From the NCBI RefSeq assembly GCF_014839805.1, contig NC_051124.1, positions 1,612,001 through 1,676,000 on the forward strand: a DNA stretch of 64,000 nucleotides, read 5' to 3'. Source of the stretch: Manduca sexta (lineage: Eukaryota > Arthropoda > Insecta > Lepidoptera > Sphingidae). How positions within the stretch are numbered: the first letter of the stretch is position 1; the number at the start of each line of letters is the position of its first letter. Positions 22,121-32,575 of the stretch are shown one piece after another. Below the pieces are notes generated by a model, which saw only the letters and a program-made list of their open reading frames with translations, was not told the DNA's origin and did not search any database. A program made the position numbers and the translations under genes.

Positions 22121-23385
22121 CATTGAGGCAATCAAACTTTTCATACAAATAAATTCACGCTGAATCATAAAATTAAAAATGGCATACAAATAAAATTACC
22201 GATTCTGCAATTCGCAATACTGAAAGCAATCGCGAAACAAAACAACCGAACGATCGCAACGGGCGGCAAACTTGAGCAATAACTCAATGGCGTTCGAACC
22301 ACGTCAATACCGAACGGAACCCAACCACCTGACCGACTGGAGTCGAGGAGTTACACATGGCCACGTCTTCGTCAAGTATTCTTTATTATCACAAAATTTG
22401 AGTGGCGTCCGTGATGATTACAAGAGATGATACGTTACAAGTCGGGATAAGTTTGCCGGTCCGTTCGATTTTTTAGGCTAACTAACTTTAAAAGTAATAT
22501 GTGGTTTTATAATATCAAATGATTTATTGCCCCGGATTTAATTTTAATAAACAATTAATGCTAAGATATGGTGGCGCAACTGAGGGCGGGACTGCAAGAT
22601 ATCCTTAGCAGACAAAATGTTAACGGTTATTAAGCAATTCGGAAAACAACATTCTAGGAGAATCACATCTGTGTTGATAATATTTTATATATAAACTACA
22701 CTTTATCCGACCGTTGATTTGAATTCAGGACATTCGACACAATCGGTCTCATAGAATCTGCAAGTAAAGTAAAATAGATGAAGAAGCCAGCACAGTTTCA
22801 TTCTCCTCGACTATTTTGAAACGTAAAACAGTGAGAGAAGTTTCCCGCCAGCTTTTCATACGGGGCCGCGGTCTGGAGTTATTTTCCCGATGCGCGAACA
22901 ATATGAGAACTAAATACCGTGTGCAAGTCAATATAGTAGAGTTTTTATGAAGAAACTCTGACTTAGTGGCGGGGTCACAAAAATAGTTAAAAAATATTAA
23001 GGGATCACCAAAGAAAGCCCGGTTCCTAACAAGGCCCACCATTAATGACTTTTGTATTTTTTGTTGTACTGCAAGAAAATAGTGAGATTATTTGTTAGTT
23101 ATTTTATTATTTAATTATATGTAGTGATATATTAAAAATTTTCTTTATATTTTTTCATGAAATGATTTTATGAAGATTTTAAAAGTAGGTATGCCTTCAA
23201 TGGTTCCATTCAAAATAAAATAAATTTAACCTTACTTTGTTTCATGTGTCTTTGTCGAAAATCTTAACATACCTTATTATATTTATATATTTTATAGCAT
23301 CATTTTAGTTAGATTACGTTTATACTATTGCTTGGTAGTGAATTATTTTAGAAAATAGTCATTTTTATTATAATATTTTATGTTT
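22121..23385. other. Mostly unassigned; weak family E trace
   Basis: At 22405-22470 GAGTGGCGTCC...GATGATTACAAGAGATGA resembles eroded family E. A GC-richer patch at 22230-22370 and a 97-codon minus frame (22749-23042) show no recognisable domain. Confidence 0.35.
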
Positions 23386-23612
23386 TACAGCCTCAGTGGT
23401 ACAGTTAGTTGTATTGCTTGCGCGGTACGACTTTGCTCTGTGGTCCTGGGTTCAAATCCCGGGCAGTGATATTGGATTCTTCTACTCAATATCAGCCCGG
23501 AACTTATGCTCGATATAGCGATAGGCGCGCCTTTATGGGGCAGAACACATAGACGAAAAGAGGGCGCCACTGTTGCATCTCTGTCTTATAGGGATAAAGC
23601 TGTGATTGGTGT
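23386..23612 (+). mobile_element. SINE-B (Metulj-like), full length
   Basis: The head CAGCCTCAGTGGTACAGTTAG has the B-box GGGTTCAAATCCCGG. The body (CAATATCAGCCCGGAAC, GATATAGCGATAGGCG) ends at TAGGGATAAAGCTGTGATTG. The frames at 23385-23727 lie within or overlap it. Confidence 0.78.
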
Positions 23613-24690
23613 GTTTATCTTATTATTTTTTTCGCTCTGTAGAGTTATTATATTGTATCCAATGTTCAGTACATCATTATTGTTCTTATACCTTATAATA
23701 GATATAGTCAAATACAACAACATCTAACGAACGACGCTCAAATCTTCATTCATGCTGTTGAAACTATGACCCCTAGCTTTGCAGTGTAATTATTGACAAT
23801 AAAAATAAACAGCTTTCAAGGGGAAGTAGTGATGTAATCAATCAGAGCTTCCGTACTAATGCCATTAAGGTCCCCTACGTCACTATTTTTAGTTTTAAAA
23901 CAATCACATCTCAGACAAGATTTACAAAAGGTAGGACAAATATAGATACAATTATTTTGCTTCTGGGAAGAGTATTGTGAACCCGATCTTTTTTTTTTGC
24001 CCTCAGATGTTTTGTTATTATAATGTTATATTACAGTAGGTAAGTGAATACATATGTGTTAGAATTTCTTATTATAACCAGTCTTAAGCTATCTTAAACT
24101 GTCTTATTCCCTTTATTATGGGCCATAGGACATACACTCGGGGCTGAATGTCTGTCCTGAAACAGGAGGAATTGGTGTGCGTACTGTTACGCGATACAGG
24201 GCAAAAGGGTTTTTAAAAAAAGTAAACAGTTTTTCTTTTAAAGAAAATGGCAGCGTGACGACTGGACAATGGACAGAGACAGACTAAGAGACTCGGCCCG
24301 TGTTCGAGCTTTATGTTGGATTAATTGCACTGATTCAACAAAAGGTCTTGTCTATATCATCAGATATGTTTACATTCAAGGGATGTAACAGTCGTCGCTG
24401 TTGTGGACTCCAGTTGTGTTCAATGTACTGACGGACTGCTTACAGTTTCAATAGTATGCCGCAGATATGGTTCCGGTAGAGATCTCAGGTAATGCCTTAT
24501 GATACCCTGAAGCCGTCTCTAATGATCGCTACCGCAGGGTATAAGTCAGTACGCCGACGTGCATACCATGCTGGCAGCCCCGACATACCCGCTTTGGTTC
24601 CTCGAACTATTGTGGGATCTTGAAGTGACATTCGCTGGTGATGGGATATATTTCGACGGTCTCGAAGAACAAATTATTATCTGCAAATTT
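23613..24690. other. No feature recognised
   Basis: No coding, RNA or shared repeat signal, including the GC-richer section at 24110-24620. Confidence 0.4.
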
Positions 24691-24696
24691 TTTTCG

Positions 24697-24785
24697 ACTG
24701 CCAAGGGGTAAACATCTGTCATCAGTTGACATTCTGTTGGACTCCACTCCACATACCATCAGGTTCAGTGGGATCTCTTTAAGAT
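24697..24785 (-). repeat. Family E end fragment
   Basis: CGACTGCCAAGGGGTAAAC, GACATTCTGTTGGACTCC and CCACATACCATCAGGTTCAG match the end of family E that carries the CTTACCATCAGG-type motif. Confidence 0.62.
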
Positions 24786-24789
24786 AAAT

Positions 24790-24990
24790 AACATACATCA
24801 CGACGTTATTCCCGAAGGGGTAGGCAAATGTGCAACTAGGCCATTCCTTTTTCGCCTGTGTTCTATCCCATTATGTGATATGGAGTAAACCTATCCATAT
24901 ATCCATGAGTCCATATCGGTAACAAATTTACTAAATTCAATTCGGGCACCCGAGACGTTAGATGATAAGTCTCATAAATCGAGATACAAC
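24790..24990 (-). mobile_element. SINE-B (Metulj-like), diverged
   Basis: ATTCCCGAAGGGGTAGGC, TTTTTCGCCTGTGTTCTATC and CATTATGTGATATGGAG follow the complement of the family body, with an extra ATCCATA-type repetition near 24893-24910. Confidence 0.5.
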
Positions 24991-25022
24991 GGCATCACCA
25001 AGAAATAGACATTAGGGCCTAC

Positions 25023-25330
25023 TAAGCCAGACCCAATAGCGGCGATAGCCTAGTTGGGTGTGGAACGGACTGCCAAGACGAATATCCGCAGGTTCAAATT
25101 CAAATAAGACACACCTCTGACTTTTCTAAAATTATGTGTGTATTCTTTGTAAATTATCGATTGATTTTACGGTGAAGGAATACATCGTGAGGAAACCTGC
25201 ATACCTAAGAAGTTCTGTGTAAGATTTTTTAGGGTATGTGTAGTCTACCAATCCGCACTAGGCCAGCATGGCCTAATCCCTCTCAGTAGTAGAGGAAGCC
25301 CAGTGAGACAGTATATATTATAAGCCAGAC
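25023..25330 (+). mobile_element. SINE-A with 10-bp target-site duplication
   Basis: The element at 25039-25320 (GCGGCGATAGCCTAGTTGGG ... CAGTGAGACAGTATAT) is flanked by TAAGCCAGAC at 25023-25032 and 25321-25330. It has small internal deletions near its 3' end. Confidence 0.8.
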
Positions 25331-25904
25331 TCGCATACCAGGGACCTACCACCTATGAGTTACTTTGCCATCCAAAGATAAAAAGCTTTGAAGAGCCATC
25401 AAAATCTGTCATCAAAAGATGCTTCGGCGCCGAAACGCCTCATTCACACCTCACGAGGGTTCATTTGGCAGAAAAAAGTTTTCTGAGATAACAATCTGGG
25501 AGACATGTGTTCAAATTCAACACTTATTTAATAGAATTTTGTGAGATTAACAGAATTTTAAATGCAAGGAATTTTGATAGTAAATTTAATGAGTAGTGGA
25601 ACATTTATCGAAATGATAATTCATGAAAAAATTACATTTTTGAGTTATTATTTATTAAGAAAGTTACTACTCTAAGAGAATTTGTCATAGCGGCAATATC
25701 ATACTTTCAGTCAGAAATAAACTCGCACACATGCGATATTCGCACTAAACTTATTAAAAAATCAGAAATCACAACTGGAAGTTTCGGTGTCAATATTTAT
25801 GGATGATTTTTTGTATAATGTTAGTAAAGGTAAAGATGGGTATGTTTTATTTTTTAACGCAATGTCAAAATGATGTATACTATTTATTATTTGCCTGTGG
25901 TAAG
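25331..25904. other. No feature recognised
   Basis: AT-rich sequence without coding or shared repeat signal. Confidence 0.4.
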
Positions 25905-26090
25905 ATATATTTTATATCCCTGCTGATAGCGACAACAGTACACAAGCAGATAAAACTATAATGTCCCATGTAAGTGTGATCAGCGGCGTGTGCATATCCA
26001 ATTCCAACAGGACGGCATAATTGTGTCGACTGTCGAAGGGTAATCACTAATCATCTCTCGTCAGTCGACCAGGCTTCACCCACCATTAAA
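25905..26090 (-). repeat. Family E, diverged
   Basis: GGTAAGATATATTTTATATC, GATAGCGACAACAGTACAC, GTCGACTGTCGAAGGGTAAT and CATCTCTCGTCAGTCGAC follow the family order on the minus strand. Confidence 0.65.
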
Positions 26091-26564
26091 GGAAACAATT
26101 TACTGTGCCCATTTAAAAAAATATTATCACGCACATCAGCCAAAAATTCGAACTCAAGACTTGAATCCAATACCCACCACTACACTTACGGCGTCTTTTA
26201 TCATTCCCTTGTTTTGAAGACATGGGTTGTCATAAAACGTAATCTGTCAGAGGCACGAGATAATATTTACAACCCTTTAAGTGGTTTACGAGTGACTGGC
26301 GCTTCGGTTATCTGCATTATCAGTAATGATTTTATGATCAAGTTAGTGGATAGTAAAATTATAGGTATAATAGAAAAATTTGTATAGTGTGGCTACTGTT
26401 GTATGAAGGCTTACCATCAGGTGAGCTATGTTCGTCACGTCATTTTGACATGCGTATTACATCTGAAACTTACCAGCTATGTAAGGTCTCTTGTCTTAAG
26501 GGCTCAACCTGATGCATCTACCAGGAGTATCAATTTTAGGCTGATACTTTTTTCTGTAAGGGTA
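26091..26564. other. Eroded tRNA-like head and an isolated CTTACCATCAGG tail
   Basis: 26135-26200 contains an inverted degenerate B-box (AATTCGAACTCAAGAC). At 26407-26420 GCTTACCATCAGGTGAGC is an isolated copy of the tail shared by families D and E. No gene was seen. Confidence 0.4.
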
Positions 26565-26910
26565 CCGCAAACCCGACCCCACTGTACTTGATGGTAAGTA
26601 GAGTGGGGTGTGACAGAATGTCGACTGAGGAGAGATGGATACCCTTCCACATCATCATTATCAGCCGCAAGTCCACTGCTGAATATAGGCCTCCCCCAAA
26701 GATTTTCAGACGGACCTGTCGAAAGCGGTTCCCACCCCTCCACAGTCGACACAATTATACCGGTCATTAAAGCCGGAAATACACAGGCTGGTCCCGGAAC
26801 GCGACACACTTACGTGAGCCACTATGACAGGTTTTAACATATTATGTACGGTGACCGCTATCCAGGCGGATATAAATATATCCTACCACCAGCATACTGA
26901 GAGAGAACTA
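26565..26910 (+). repeat. Family E, full length, interrupted by an RTE fragment
   Basis: It starts near CGCAAACCCGACCCCACTG, carries TGATGGTAAGTAGAGTGG and GAATGTCGACTGAGGAGAG, then is broken at 26651. It resumes at 26744 (AGTCGACACAATTATACCGG) and runs through CGGAACGCGACACACTTACG to ATATCCTACCACCAGC. Several open frames across it on both strands are incidental. Confidence 0.75.
26651..26733 (-). mobile_element. RTE-type LINE 3' end inside family E
   Basis: On the minus strand it ends with a short GAT-type tail (complement of ATCATCATTATCAG) and carries the complement of CCACTGCTGAATATAGGCCT. It is bracketed by ACCCTTCCAC (26641-26650) and ACCCCTCCAC (26734-26743), one mismatch in 10, as expected of a target-site duplication. 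Confidence 0.65.
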
Positions 26911-27566
26911 CCCGATATGCCATCCGACTCCTAGGCCGAACCTGAGGCCTCAGCACGTAAGTTATATCGCGCAGTATAATAACTAAGACATGCTGTACCT
27001 TATTAAACATAGTCGCTTATTTGTTTGCATTTTTTATACATGTGAAAGCAGATTTAATGCAGAAAGTTTTCTCTACCATTGCAGCTGAAGTGGTACAGAG
27101 ATAAAAATAGTCATCATAGTCGTTTTAAACTTTATTATAAATAGTTCGTAAAAAATGAATGTCAATGCCCACAGTGCCACAAACTAAGGCATTTAAAACT
27201 TAAAATACTTTATTTCACGTAAAAAATTTCGAACATAAATCCAACAAATCCACGAAAACGTCACAAAAGGAGAATCGATGAGAGAAATGCACGATAACCA
27301 CTTTTTAAGAGCTGTTAATGACGTAAAATGATAGATTTAGAATCCGAGACTATTTCGGAGTATTAAGTAAAAAATACATGCCATTGTGGTTTGAACTTTA
27401 TGATCTGTATATGAACTCATTTTGAACTATTATGGTCGTTTAAATATCATAATACTTGACATATACAATATCTGCCGGCTGTATATAATAGGATCTCAGG
27501 CGATTATGAAACTATGAACCGAATTTGATACAGGCAAATATTTTTACATCATAATATGGTAATAGC
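26911..27566. other. No feature recognised
   Basis: AT-rich sequence without coding or shared repeat signal. Confidence 0.4.
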
Positions 27567-27866
27567 TCTCTCATAATATGAGAGAGTCCGCCTGGGTAGA
27601 TACCACCGCAATGTCTATTTCTACCGCCAAGCACCAGTGTGTAGTACTGTTGTGTTCCGGTTTGAAGGACATTGTAGCCAATGTAACTACTAGATAATAA
27701 GATTTAACTTCTTATGTTTTAGGATGGCGAGCGCGGTAGAATATCAAACAATACTTTGTAATTCAAGGTGTTGGATGGCGTTTCTATTGCATATGGGCAG
27801 TCGGATCACTTACCATCAGGTTAACGGCAAGTTCGTCTAATCATTCAAAGCAATAAAAAAAAACTT
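27567..27866 (+). mobile_element. Family D retroposon, nearly full length
   Basis: The copy begins with the palindrome CTCTCATAATATGAGAG. It contains AAGGACATTGTAGCCAATG, GATGGCGAGCGCGGTAGAAT and CACTTACCATCAGG, and ends CATTCAAAGCAATAAAAAAA. Confidence 0.75.
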
Positions 27867-28014
27867 ACCACTTCACGGATTAGTTGTTAGAAAATAATCG
27901 GAAATTGCGACTCGAATTATATTTCAAAGTCCGAACAAACGTTACGTATCTAAGTAAGAGTGTGATTCTCGGCGTTTTCGTTATGCGTCCCTACCTACGC
28001 ATGACATCCTTAGT

Positions 28015-28255
28015 TATGCGTAGGCATAGGGGCATTGTTATCATCATCATCATCATCAACCCATTGCAGTCCACTGCTGGACTCTCCCAAAGTACGCCAC
28101 AGAGCCTGGTCTGTTCCTTCCGGTCTAGTGTAAGCCGTCCCACCATCTTTCAGAGGGCGTCCTACGCTACGTTTGCCAAGACGCGGTCTTCACTCCAGAA
28201 CAGGCTTACTCCAGCAGTTATCTGCTCTGCGACGATGTGACCAGCCCATTGTCAC
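28015..28255 (-). pseudogene. RTE-type LINE C-terminus with (GAT)n tail
   Basis: On the minus strand a broken frame reads GW.HRRRADN.WSKPVLE, stop, RPRLGKRSVGRPL, then shifts frame at a RWWDGL-like segment, and ends near LQW just before (GAT)5. The order matches the end of RTE-type reverse transcriptase proteins (VLEWRPR.GKRSVGRP.RW.DDL...QQWT). A stop codon and frameshift mark it as dead. The GAT tail fits RTE short-period 3' tails. A 118-codon plus-strand frame over this region is incidental. Confidence 0.7.
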
Positions 28256-28350
28256 TTCAACCTACTTACTTAACTAGGGGCGCTGTGATTGGTTTACATT
28301 GAGATACAACCTTAATACAGTTGGCTGTCAGATAAACAAAGCTGGACAAA
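28256..28350 (-). repeat. Relative of the 11.2-kb MITE interior
   Basis: The complement of CTTTGTTTATCTGACAGCCAAC...TTGTATCTCAATG...CCAATCACAGCGCCCCTAG matches the interior of the MITE at 11186-11426. The inverted arms are not evident here. Confidence 0.55.
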
Positions 28351-28389
28351 AGTGCAATTGTTAATTAAATTAAGTCTAGTCCTTAGTAC

Positions 28390-28615
28390 CGGGTCAGATG
28401 GCGTAAATCCGTAGCTGACGATGTTTCCGCTCACGATAGCGTCTGGTTTAAGCAGCTAGCCCGCAAGCGCGAAATTCGGTGCGACCACACCGTTTTACCA
28501 CTATATATAAATACAGAAATCCGCTGCTAAAACTGCGGTCGTGTCTTTCGAGATAGTATCAGCCTGATTGATCACCAGCTTAGGTGTGTATTGTACCTCG
28601 CATCATCAACGAACG
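28390..28615 (+). pseudogene. Degenerate CR1/Jockey-like LINE C-terminus (zinc-knuckle end)
   Basis: One frame stays open for 46 codons, crosses one TAA at 28528-28530, and continues. It contains RWRKSVADDV...WFKQLARKREIRC and then C-x2-C-x12-H-x3-C around NCGRVFRDSISLIDHQLRC, with the stop just after the first cysteine. The pattern CGRxF.xxIGLxxHxRxC after a basic linker is the usual end of CR1/Jockey-type LINE ORF2 proteins. No start codon or upstream RT domain was found, so it is a 5'-truncated dead copy. Confidence 0.55.
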
Positions 28616-29067
28616 CTACTTAATCATCTCACGTAGATGTTGATTGCTTTGATTCATACATTAATGTTTTTATTAGTTTTTTATTTTATTATATTTGGGT
28701 GGCTCAAAGCTATTAAAAAGGAAACAAATATAGGACGAAATGAATACAATAGAAAAGCCAATTATGAGCCGGCGCAGATAGTTTTTAAATTAGTGTTAAT
28801 GATATAATGCCATCTTGTCTAAGACCCCTGAAGTCCTCTACCCTAATGAATAGTCAAAGAGTTTTAACATTTAATAATCAAAGCGATGGCGTCGCGTCGG
28901 CGCCGGCTAAAAGCGCGGAAGAGTGAATGTCGATTATGTGGATTTATGACCGCCATGGGAGCGGGTGAATGTCATTATAGCTCGCTAATGCTTTAAACAC
29001 GATGACATTAGGTATCAGCTGTCATATCATTATTTACCTTGTATTTGGTAAAAGTCGCCATATATAT
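28616..29067. other. No feature recognised
   Basis: A GC-rich patch at 28880-28990 (GGCGTCGCGTCGGCGCCGGC) has no recognisable coding or repeat match in this window. Confidence 0.4.
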
Positions 29068-29230
29068 TTCCAACTCCTCCCTTTCTATTTGATTAATTTC
29101 ATTGCGGGATAATGACAAATTCGTTTTCCCTAAGATTCGGTGCTTCACTGCTCGGTGACATAAAATGCCACTGCTGATCCTGGCTTACAGGAGTTGTAGT
29201 GGTGGGTGTGAGAGCGGGAAAGTCTCAAGA
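29068..29230 (+). repeat. Family I repeat, copy 2
   Basis: Counterpart of 8849-9008, same orientation, about 20 kb away. It shares CTATTTGATTAATTTCATTG and CACTGCTGATCCTGGCTTAC. Confidence 0.7.
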
Positions 29231-29290
29231 GTCGCCATAGTGATGAGTATTGAGGATTCCTTTTCTCGATACCAGTAAGGGAATATGCAC

Positions 29291-29508
29291 ACACATCGTC
29301 ACGCATTTATCCTCGAAGGGCATGTAAAGGCGACCCACTTTTCGTCTAGTCTGTTCCGTCCCATGATGTGAAAGGCGAGCCTATTGCCATATCGGGCACA
29401 AATACCAGACTCCGGGCTGATACTGAGCAGAAAAACCCAAATATTTTGCCCGGACCGAGATTCGAACCCTGGACCTCAGAGCGCTCTCACGTACGCCACA
29501 GGGGCAGT
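29291..29508 (-). mobile_element. SINE-B (Metulj-like), full length
   Basis: On the minus strand the head is at 29508 (complement of GCCACAGGGGCAG) with B-box (complement of ATTCGAACCCTGG). The body is well preserved (CGTCCCATGATGTGAAAGGC, CCATATCGGGCACAAATACC, ACTCCGGGCTGATACTGAGC) and the 3' end lies at CACGCATTTATCC. Confidence 0.82.
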
Positions 29509-29529
29509 CTAAGTCAAGGAATAAGGTAT

Positions 29530-30050
29530 ATATATCAGCCCTGTAGTATATACTGTCCCACTGCTGGACACGGTCCTCTGATACTGAGAGGAATTAACCC
29601 TTAGTCCACCGCGCTGGCCTAATGCAGATTGGCAGATATACATACACATTTCTTTTTTCTAAGGGGCCGTTCAAGTATTACGTAACGCAATTTGGGGGAG
29701 AGGGGGGTCTCGTACAAAGCGTTATGTAACATTTGTTTTTTTATTTTGAAACAATAACAAAGGTATTTTAGCGAGTTTCCGGTATTTTTTCTAAAAAAAA
29801 TTGTAACTAGAGTTACATAACTTTTGGAGGGAGGGGGGGCTACAGGAAAGCGTTATGGCGCTTTACATGGGGGGGGGGGTCAAAAATTACGTTACGTAAT
29901 ACTTGAACGACCCCTAATATAAAGTACTAATTTTCCTTTACAGTTAAAGCGGGTGATAATTCACAAAGAATACACAACTAATTTAAGAGAAGTCAGAGGT
30001 ATGTGCCCTTGGTTTTTGAACCTACGGACATTAGTATATCGCAGCTTAGG
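29530..30050 (-). mobile_element. SINE-A split by a MITE
   Basis: The 3' half lies at 29530-29661 (ATATCAGCCCTGTAGTATAT, CCACTGCTGGACACGG, CCTTAGTCCACCGCGCTGG). The 5' half lies at 29916-30050 (TTTCCTTTACAGTTAAAGCG, AAGTCAGAGGTATGTGCCC, AACCTACGGACATTAG). The 254-base insertion between them is the MITE listed next. Confidence 0.72.
29662..29915. mobile_element. MITE with 26-bp terminal inverted repeats and G-rich tracts
   Basis: The left end AGGGGCCGTTCAAGTATTAC continues GTAACG. The right end is its inverse with one mismatch (CGTTACGTAATACTTGAACG, then ACCCCT). Internal G-runs occur at about 29694-29707, 29827-29839 and 29869-29879 (11 G). There is no coding capacity. The family resembles widespread arthropod MITEs starting GGGGCCGTTCAAGTATTACG. 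The target duplication is ambiguous. Confidence 0.8.
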
Positions 30051-30540
30051 AATATAGTTATGTCGACATAATTGCCGTTTAGTATTGCTATATCTCTAGA
30101 TAAACATTAAATGTAATCTAAGCATAATTGTTGCTTACCGTAAGGTGTAATCATTTTGTAGTAACTACATAAAAAACGATTGAATTTACCTCTTTAAAAC
30201 ACAATAGCCAAAACTAATTTGGAACTTCCACGTTTATACTTACTATTGATTAGGAAATATTTCCCTTAAAACCTATTGACAACCTTTAATTTTTCAAATT
30301 TTGTATTTTTTAAATATAATTTTTTAAATATTTTTTAAATTAAATATCTTTGTATTTTTGAAGTTCCGTCGCCATCAATCTTCGTTACAAATATTGCGTG
30401 ACCACATAATGAAACCACGCCTACAAATTTAGGACATTGTCCAATACCCTTTATAATGGACAAACAAATTGAAAAAAAAAAACAATTTAATGAATAGAAA
30501 TTTTGTTCCGGACTTGATAGCGAATGTAGATGGTGGTTTG
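30051..30540. other. AT-rich stretch, nothing recognised
   Basis: Tracts of TTTTTAAAT at 30300-30345. An 82-codon minus-strand frame (30335-30583) lacks an ATG context and any domain. Confidence 0.4.
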
Positions 30541-30760
30541 CTTGTGATATATTATATCTGCCCGGATAGCGATCACCGTACACAAGGTGTTAAAACCCGC
30601 CATAGTGGCCCACGTGAGTGTGTCGCGTTCCGGGATCAGCCTGTGTATATCCGGTTCCATTAGGCCGGCATAATTGTGTCGACTGTCGAGGGGTAATCAT
30701 CTCTCGTCAGTCGACATTCTATTGGACTCCACTACACTTACTATCAGGTGCAGTGGAATC
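30541..30760 (-). repeat. Family E, full length
   Basis: ATATTATATCTGCCCGGATA, GCGATCACCGTACACAAGG, TGTTAAAACCCGCCATAGTG, GTCGACTGTCGAGGGGTAAT and CACTTACTATCAGGTGCAG. It is one of the best preserved copies. Confidence 0.75.
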
Positions 30761-30854
30761 ATATTGTTGTGCCCGTATAGAAAAAACTATGTCATATCGA
30801 AAGAGTAAGAGTTTATTCTAATGTACCCATCTTACTTACTGGGCTTATATTTTA

Positions 30855-31024
30855 TAGCTTTTGTCTGCGGTTCCGCGCGCGGGAAAAAGTTTACGGAATA
30901 AAAAGTAGCACTCGGGGGTAATGTATGTATTTCTATAACTGAATAATTCAAAACCGGTTGAGTAGTTCCTGTGATTAGCGCGTTCAAACAAACAAACTCT
31001 TCAGCTTTATTATATTAGTATAGA
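30855..31024 (-). mobile_element. HelB: Helitron-like element, inverted
   Basis: On the minus strand it starts TCTATACTAATATAATAAAG after an A (31025), continues CTGAAGAGTTTGTTTGTTTG and AACGCGCTAATCACAGGAAC, and ends CAGACAAAAGCTA, where the expected CTAG is altered. Confidence 0.65.
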
Positions 31025-31643
31025 TGCGATAGTTTATCGCTATATCATGCACAAATTCTCATGCCACTCATCATTTTTCAAAAAACCTCACAGCAATTTT
31101 AATTGCGCCGCGAATCAAAATACATAGTAGCTACCACCCGTTCGCAAACCAAATACCCTTCCACCCGATCAATAAGCGGTGATGTAGTCGTCGAATATAT
31201 TTTCTTTACAAAACTATGATAGTTAAAAGTAAATTTAACATGGATATTTAAGTTAAAGCCTGACCAGCGCCCTTATTCTGTATGATAGTGTAAACGCGTA
31301 ACGCGGCCGTGTCATGTTATCTTCGAGAAATGTGCGTGGAATGGTATTCTGTAAGCCATATTTCTATAGTCCTAAACATGATGCGTTGTGTTACGTGCTT
31401 GTTACGCACTGTTAAAATAACGTGCGGGATAGAGAATAAGGCCCCAGGAGAATAAAAATACTGTTTTGGGAACGCCAAATTAAGTTAAAGTTGTCAGTAC
31501 AAGAAATTATTTTCAAATAACAATTTTCAAATAACGAGTTTAAGATAAAAAGTTTGGAAAACACTGCCTCAATAAAGACCATTTTATGCCAAAAGGGTCG
31601 ATATAATACGAATACAACACACAAATATGCCTTTCGACAATAT
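31025..31643. other. No feature recognised
   Basis: AT-rich upstream flank of the second tRNA gene. A 70-codon minus frame at 31412-31624 has no recognisable motif. Confidence 0.4.
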
Positions 31644-31716
31644 GACCGTGTGGCCTAATGGATAAGGCGTCGGACTTCGGATCCGAAGATTGCAGGTTCG
31701 AGTCCTGTCACGGTCG
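31644..31716 (+). tRNA. tRNA-Arg-TCG: tRNA-Arg (anticodon TCG)
   Basis: The 73-base sequence is identical to 19311-19383, with the same cloverleaf and anticodon TCG. The immediate 5' flank is ACAATAT. Beyond the terminal CACGGTCG the flank shares nothing with the other copies. T-runs (CACTTTTGCACTTTTGG near 31747) may act as terminator. Confidence 0.97.
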
Positions 31717-32278
31717 TCTCTGTACAATATGCCCCAGCACAACGACACTTTTGCACTTTTGGTTGCATTTTTACAAAATCAAAACAGAATTTGTAACCAT
31801 ATTACGTTTAGGTTGTGAAAATCATATCTAGAAAATATTACGTGCCATGATATTGCTATTATAGTAAATTGTATTAATGCTTATTAACTTTATAATTGTC
31901 AAAAACATCGCTTGTTTGATATTGTTGCCTATAATTTAATTTTATTAAAAAATTCACGGACTCCCACAAATCAGAAAAGTCTTACAGAGATTGAACCCGG
32001 GATTTTCTCATCAACTATTTTCATTTATGCTTTGGCCACCTCAGTTAACGCAAGGCCCATTATCGCAATAATTATGTCGTAAAAATGCTGCGTTAAATCA
32101 AAAACTTACACCAAATTTTGATATATCATTGCCATATATCATGCCCTGACTATACACCTAGCCTTTGTTTCTATTAACGCGATTATAGGGGACAATACTA
32201 TGCTTGATTTTGTACATTATTCTATATGCAATAGCTAATAATACGAAAAGAAGCACTCCTGCGAAAACTGCATAAAAA
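31717..32278. other. Eroded tRNA-like head, otherwise unassigned
   Basis: 31990-32050 has an inverted B-box (GATTGAACCCGGGA) typical of a SINE head on the minus strand. The body was not identified. Confidence 0.4.
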
Positions 32279-32575
32279 TTGGTTAAAAAATTAGCCAGTA
32301 ATTCATATTTCAAATATTGTAATGTGCAGAAGTGGGCGCGTTGTGGGGATATCGCTTTATCTCTTTCTTTCGCACGCGTCGTAATTTCCGATGACGTCAA
32401 ATGTGGGTACTTCTTCTCTTTTCTCCTTTTTGTTACGTACCCCTTCCACCGAAACTCAAAGACTTATAACTTGTTGATTTTTTACCGGATTTTAATAATT
32501 CCTTCTGTGTTATAATGTATAAAACGTACATATTTTATAATAGTAAAGAACAAAAATGAGTCCGGTACCCTATTA
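32279..32575. repeat. Probable dispersed element (CGTAATTTCCGATGACGTCA type)
   Basis: TTCGCACGCGTCGTAATTTC, CGATGACGTCAAATGTGGG and ACTTATAACTTGTTGATTTT resemble a non-coding repeat I recall from lepidopteran genomes. There is no second copy in this window, so the call is from memory. An 80-codon minus-strand frame overlaps it. Confidence 0.35.

Noticed and set aside
26504..26837. Cluster of overlapping 60-101-codon frames on both strands
   Set aside because: All lie inside a family E copy and its nested RTE fragment.
27884..28240. 118-codon plus-strand frame
   Set aside because: It is antisense to an RTE-type LINE fragment; the minus strand carries the recognisable protein remnant.
32158..32400. 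80-codon minus-strand frame with a hydrophobic stretch (FYAVFAGVLLFVLLAIAYRI) that looks like a membrane segment
   Set aside because: It overlaps a probable dispersed repeat around CGTAATTTCCGATGACGTCA. A single hydrophobic run is common by chance in AT-rich DNA.
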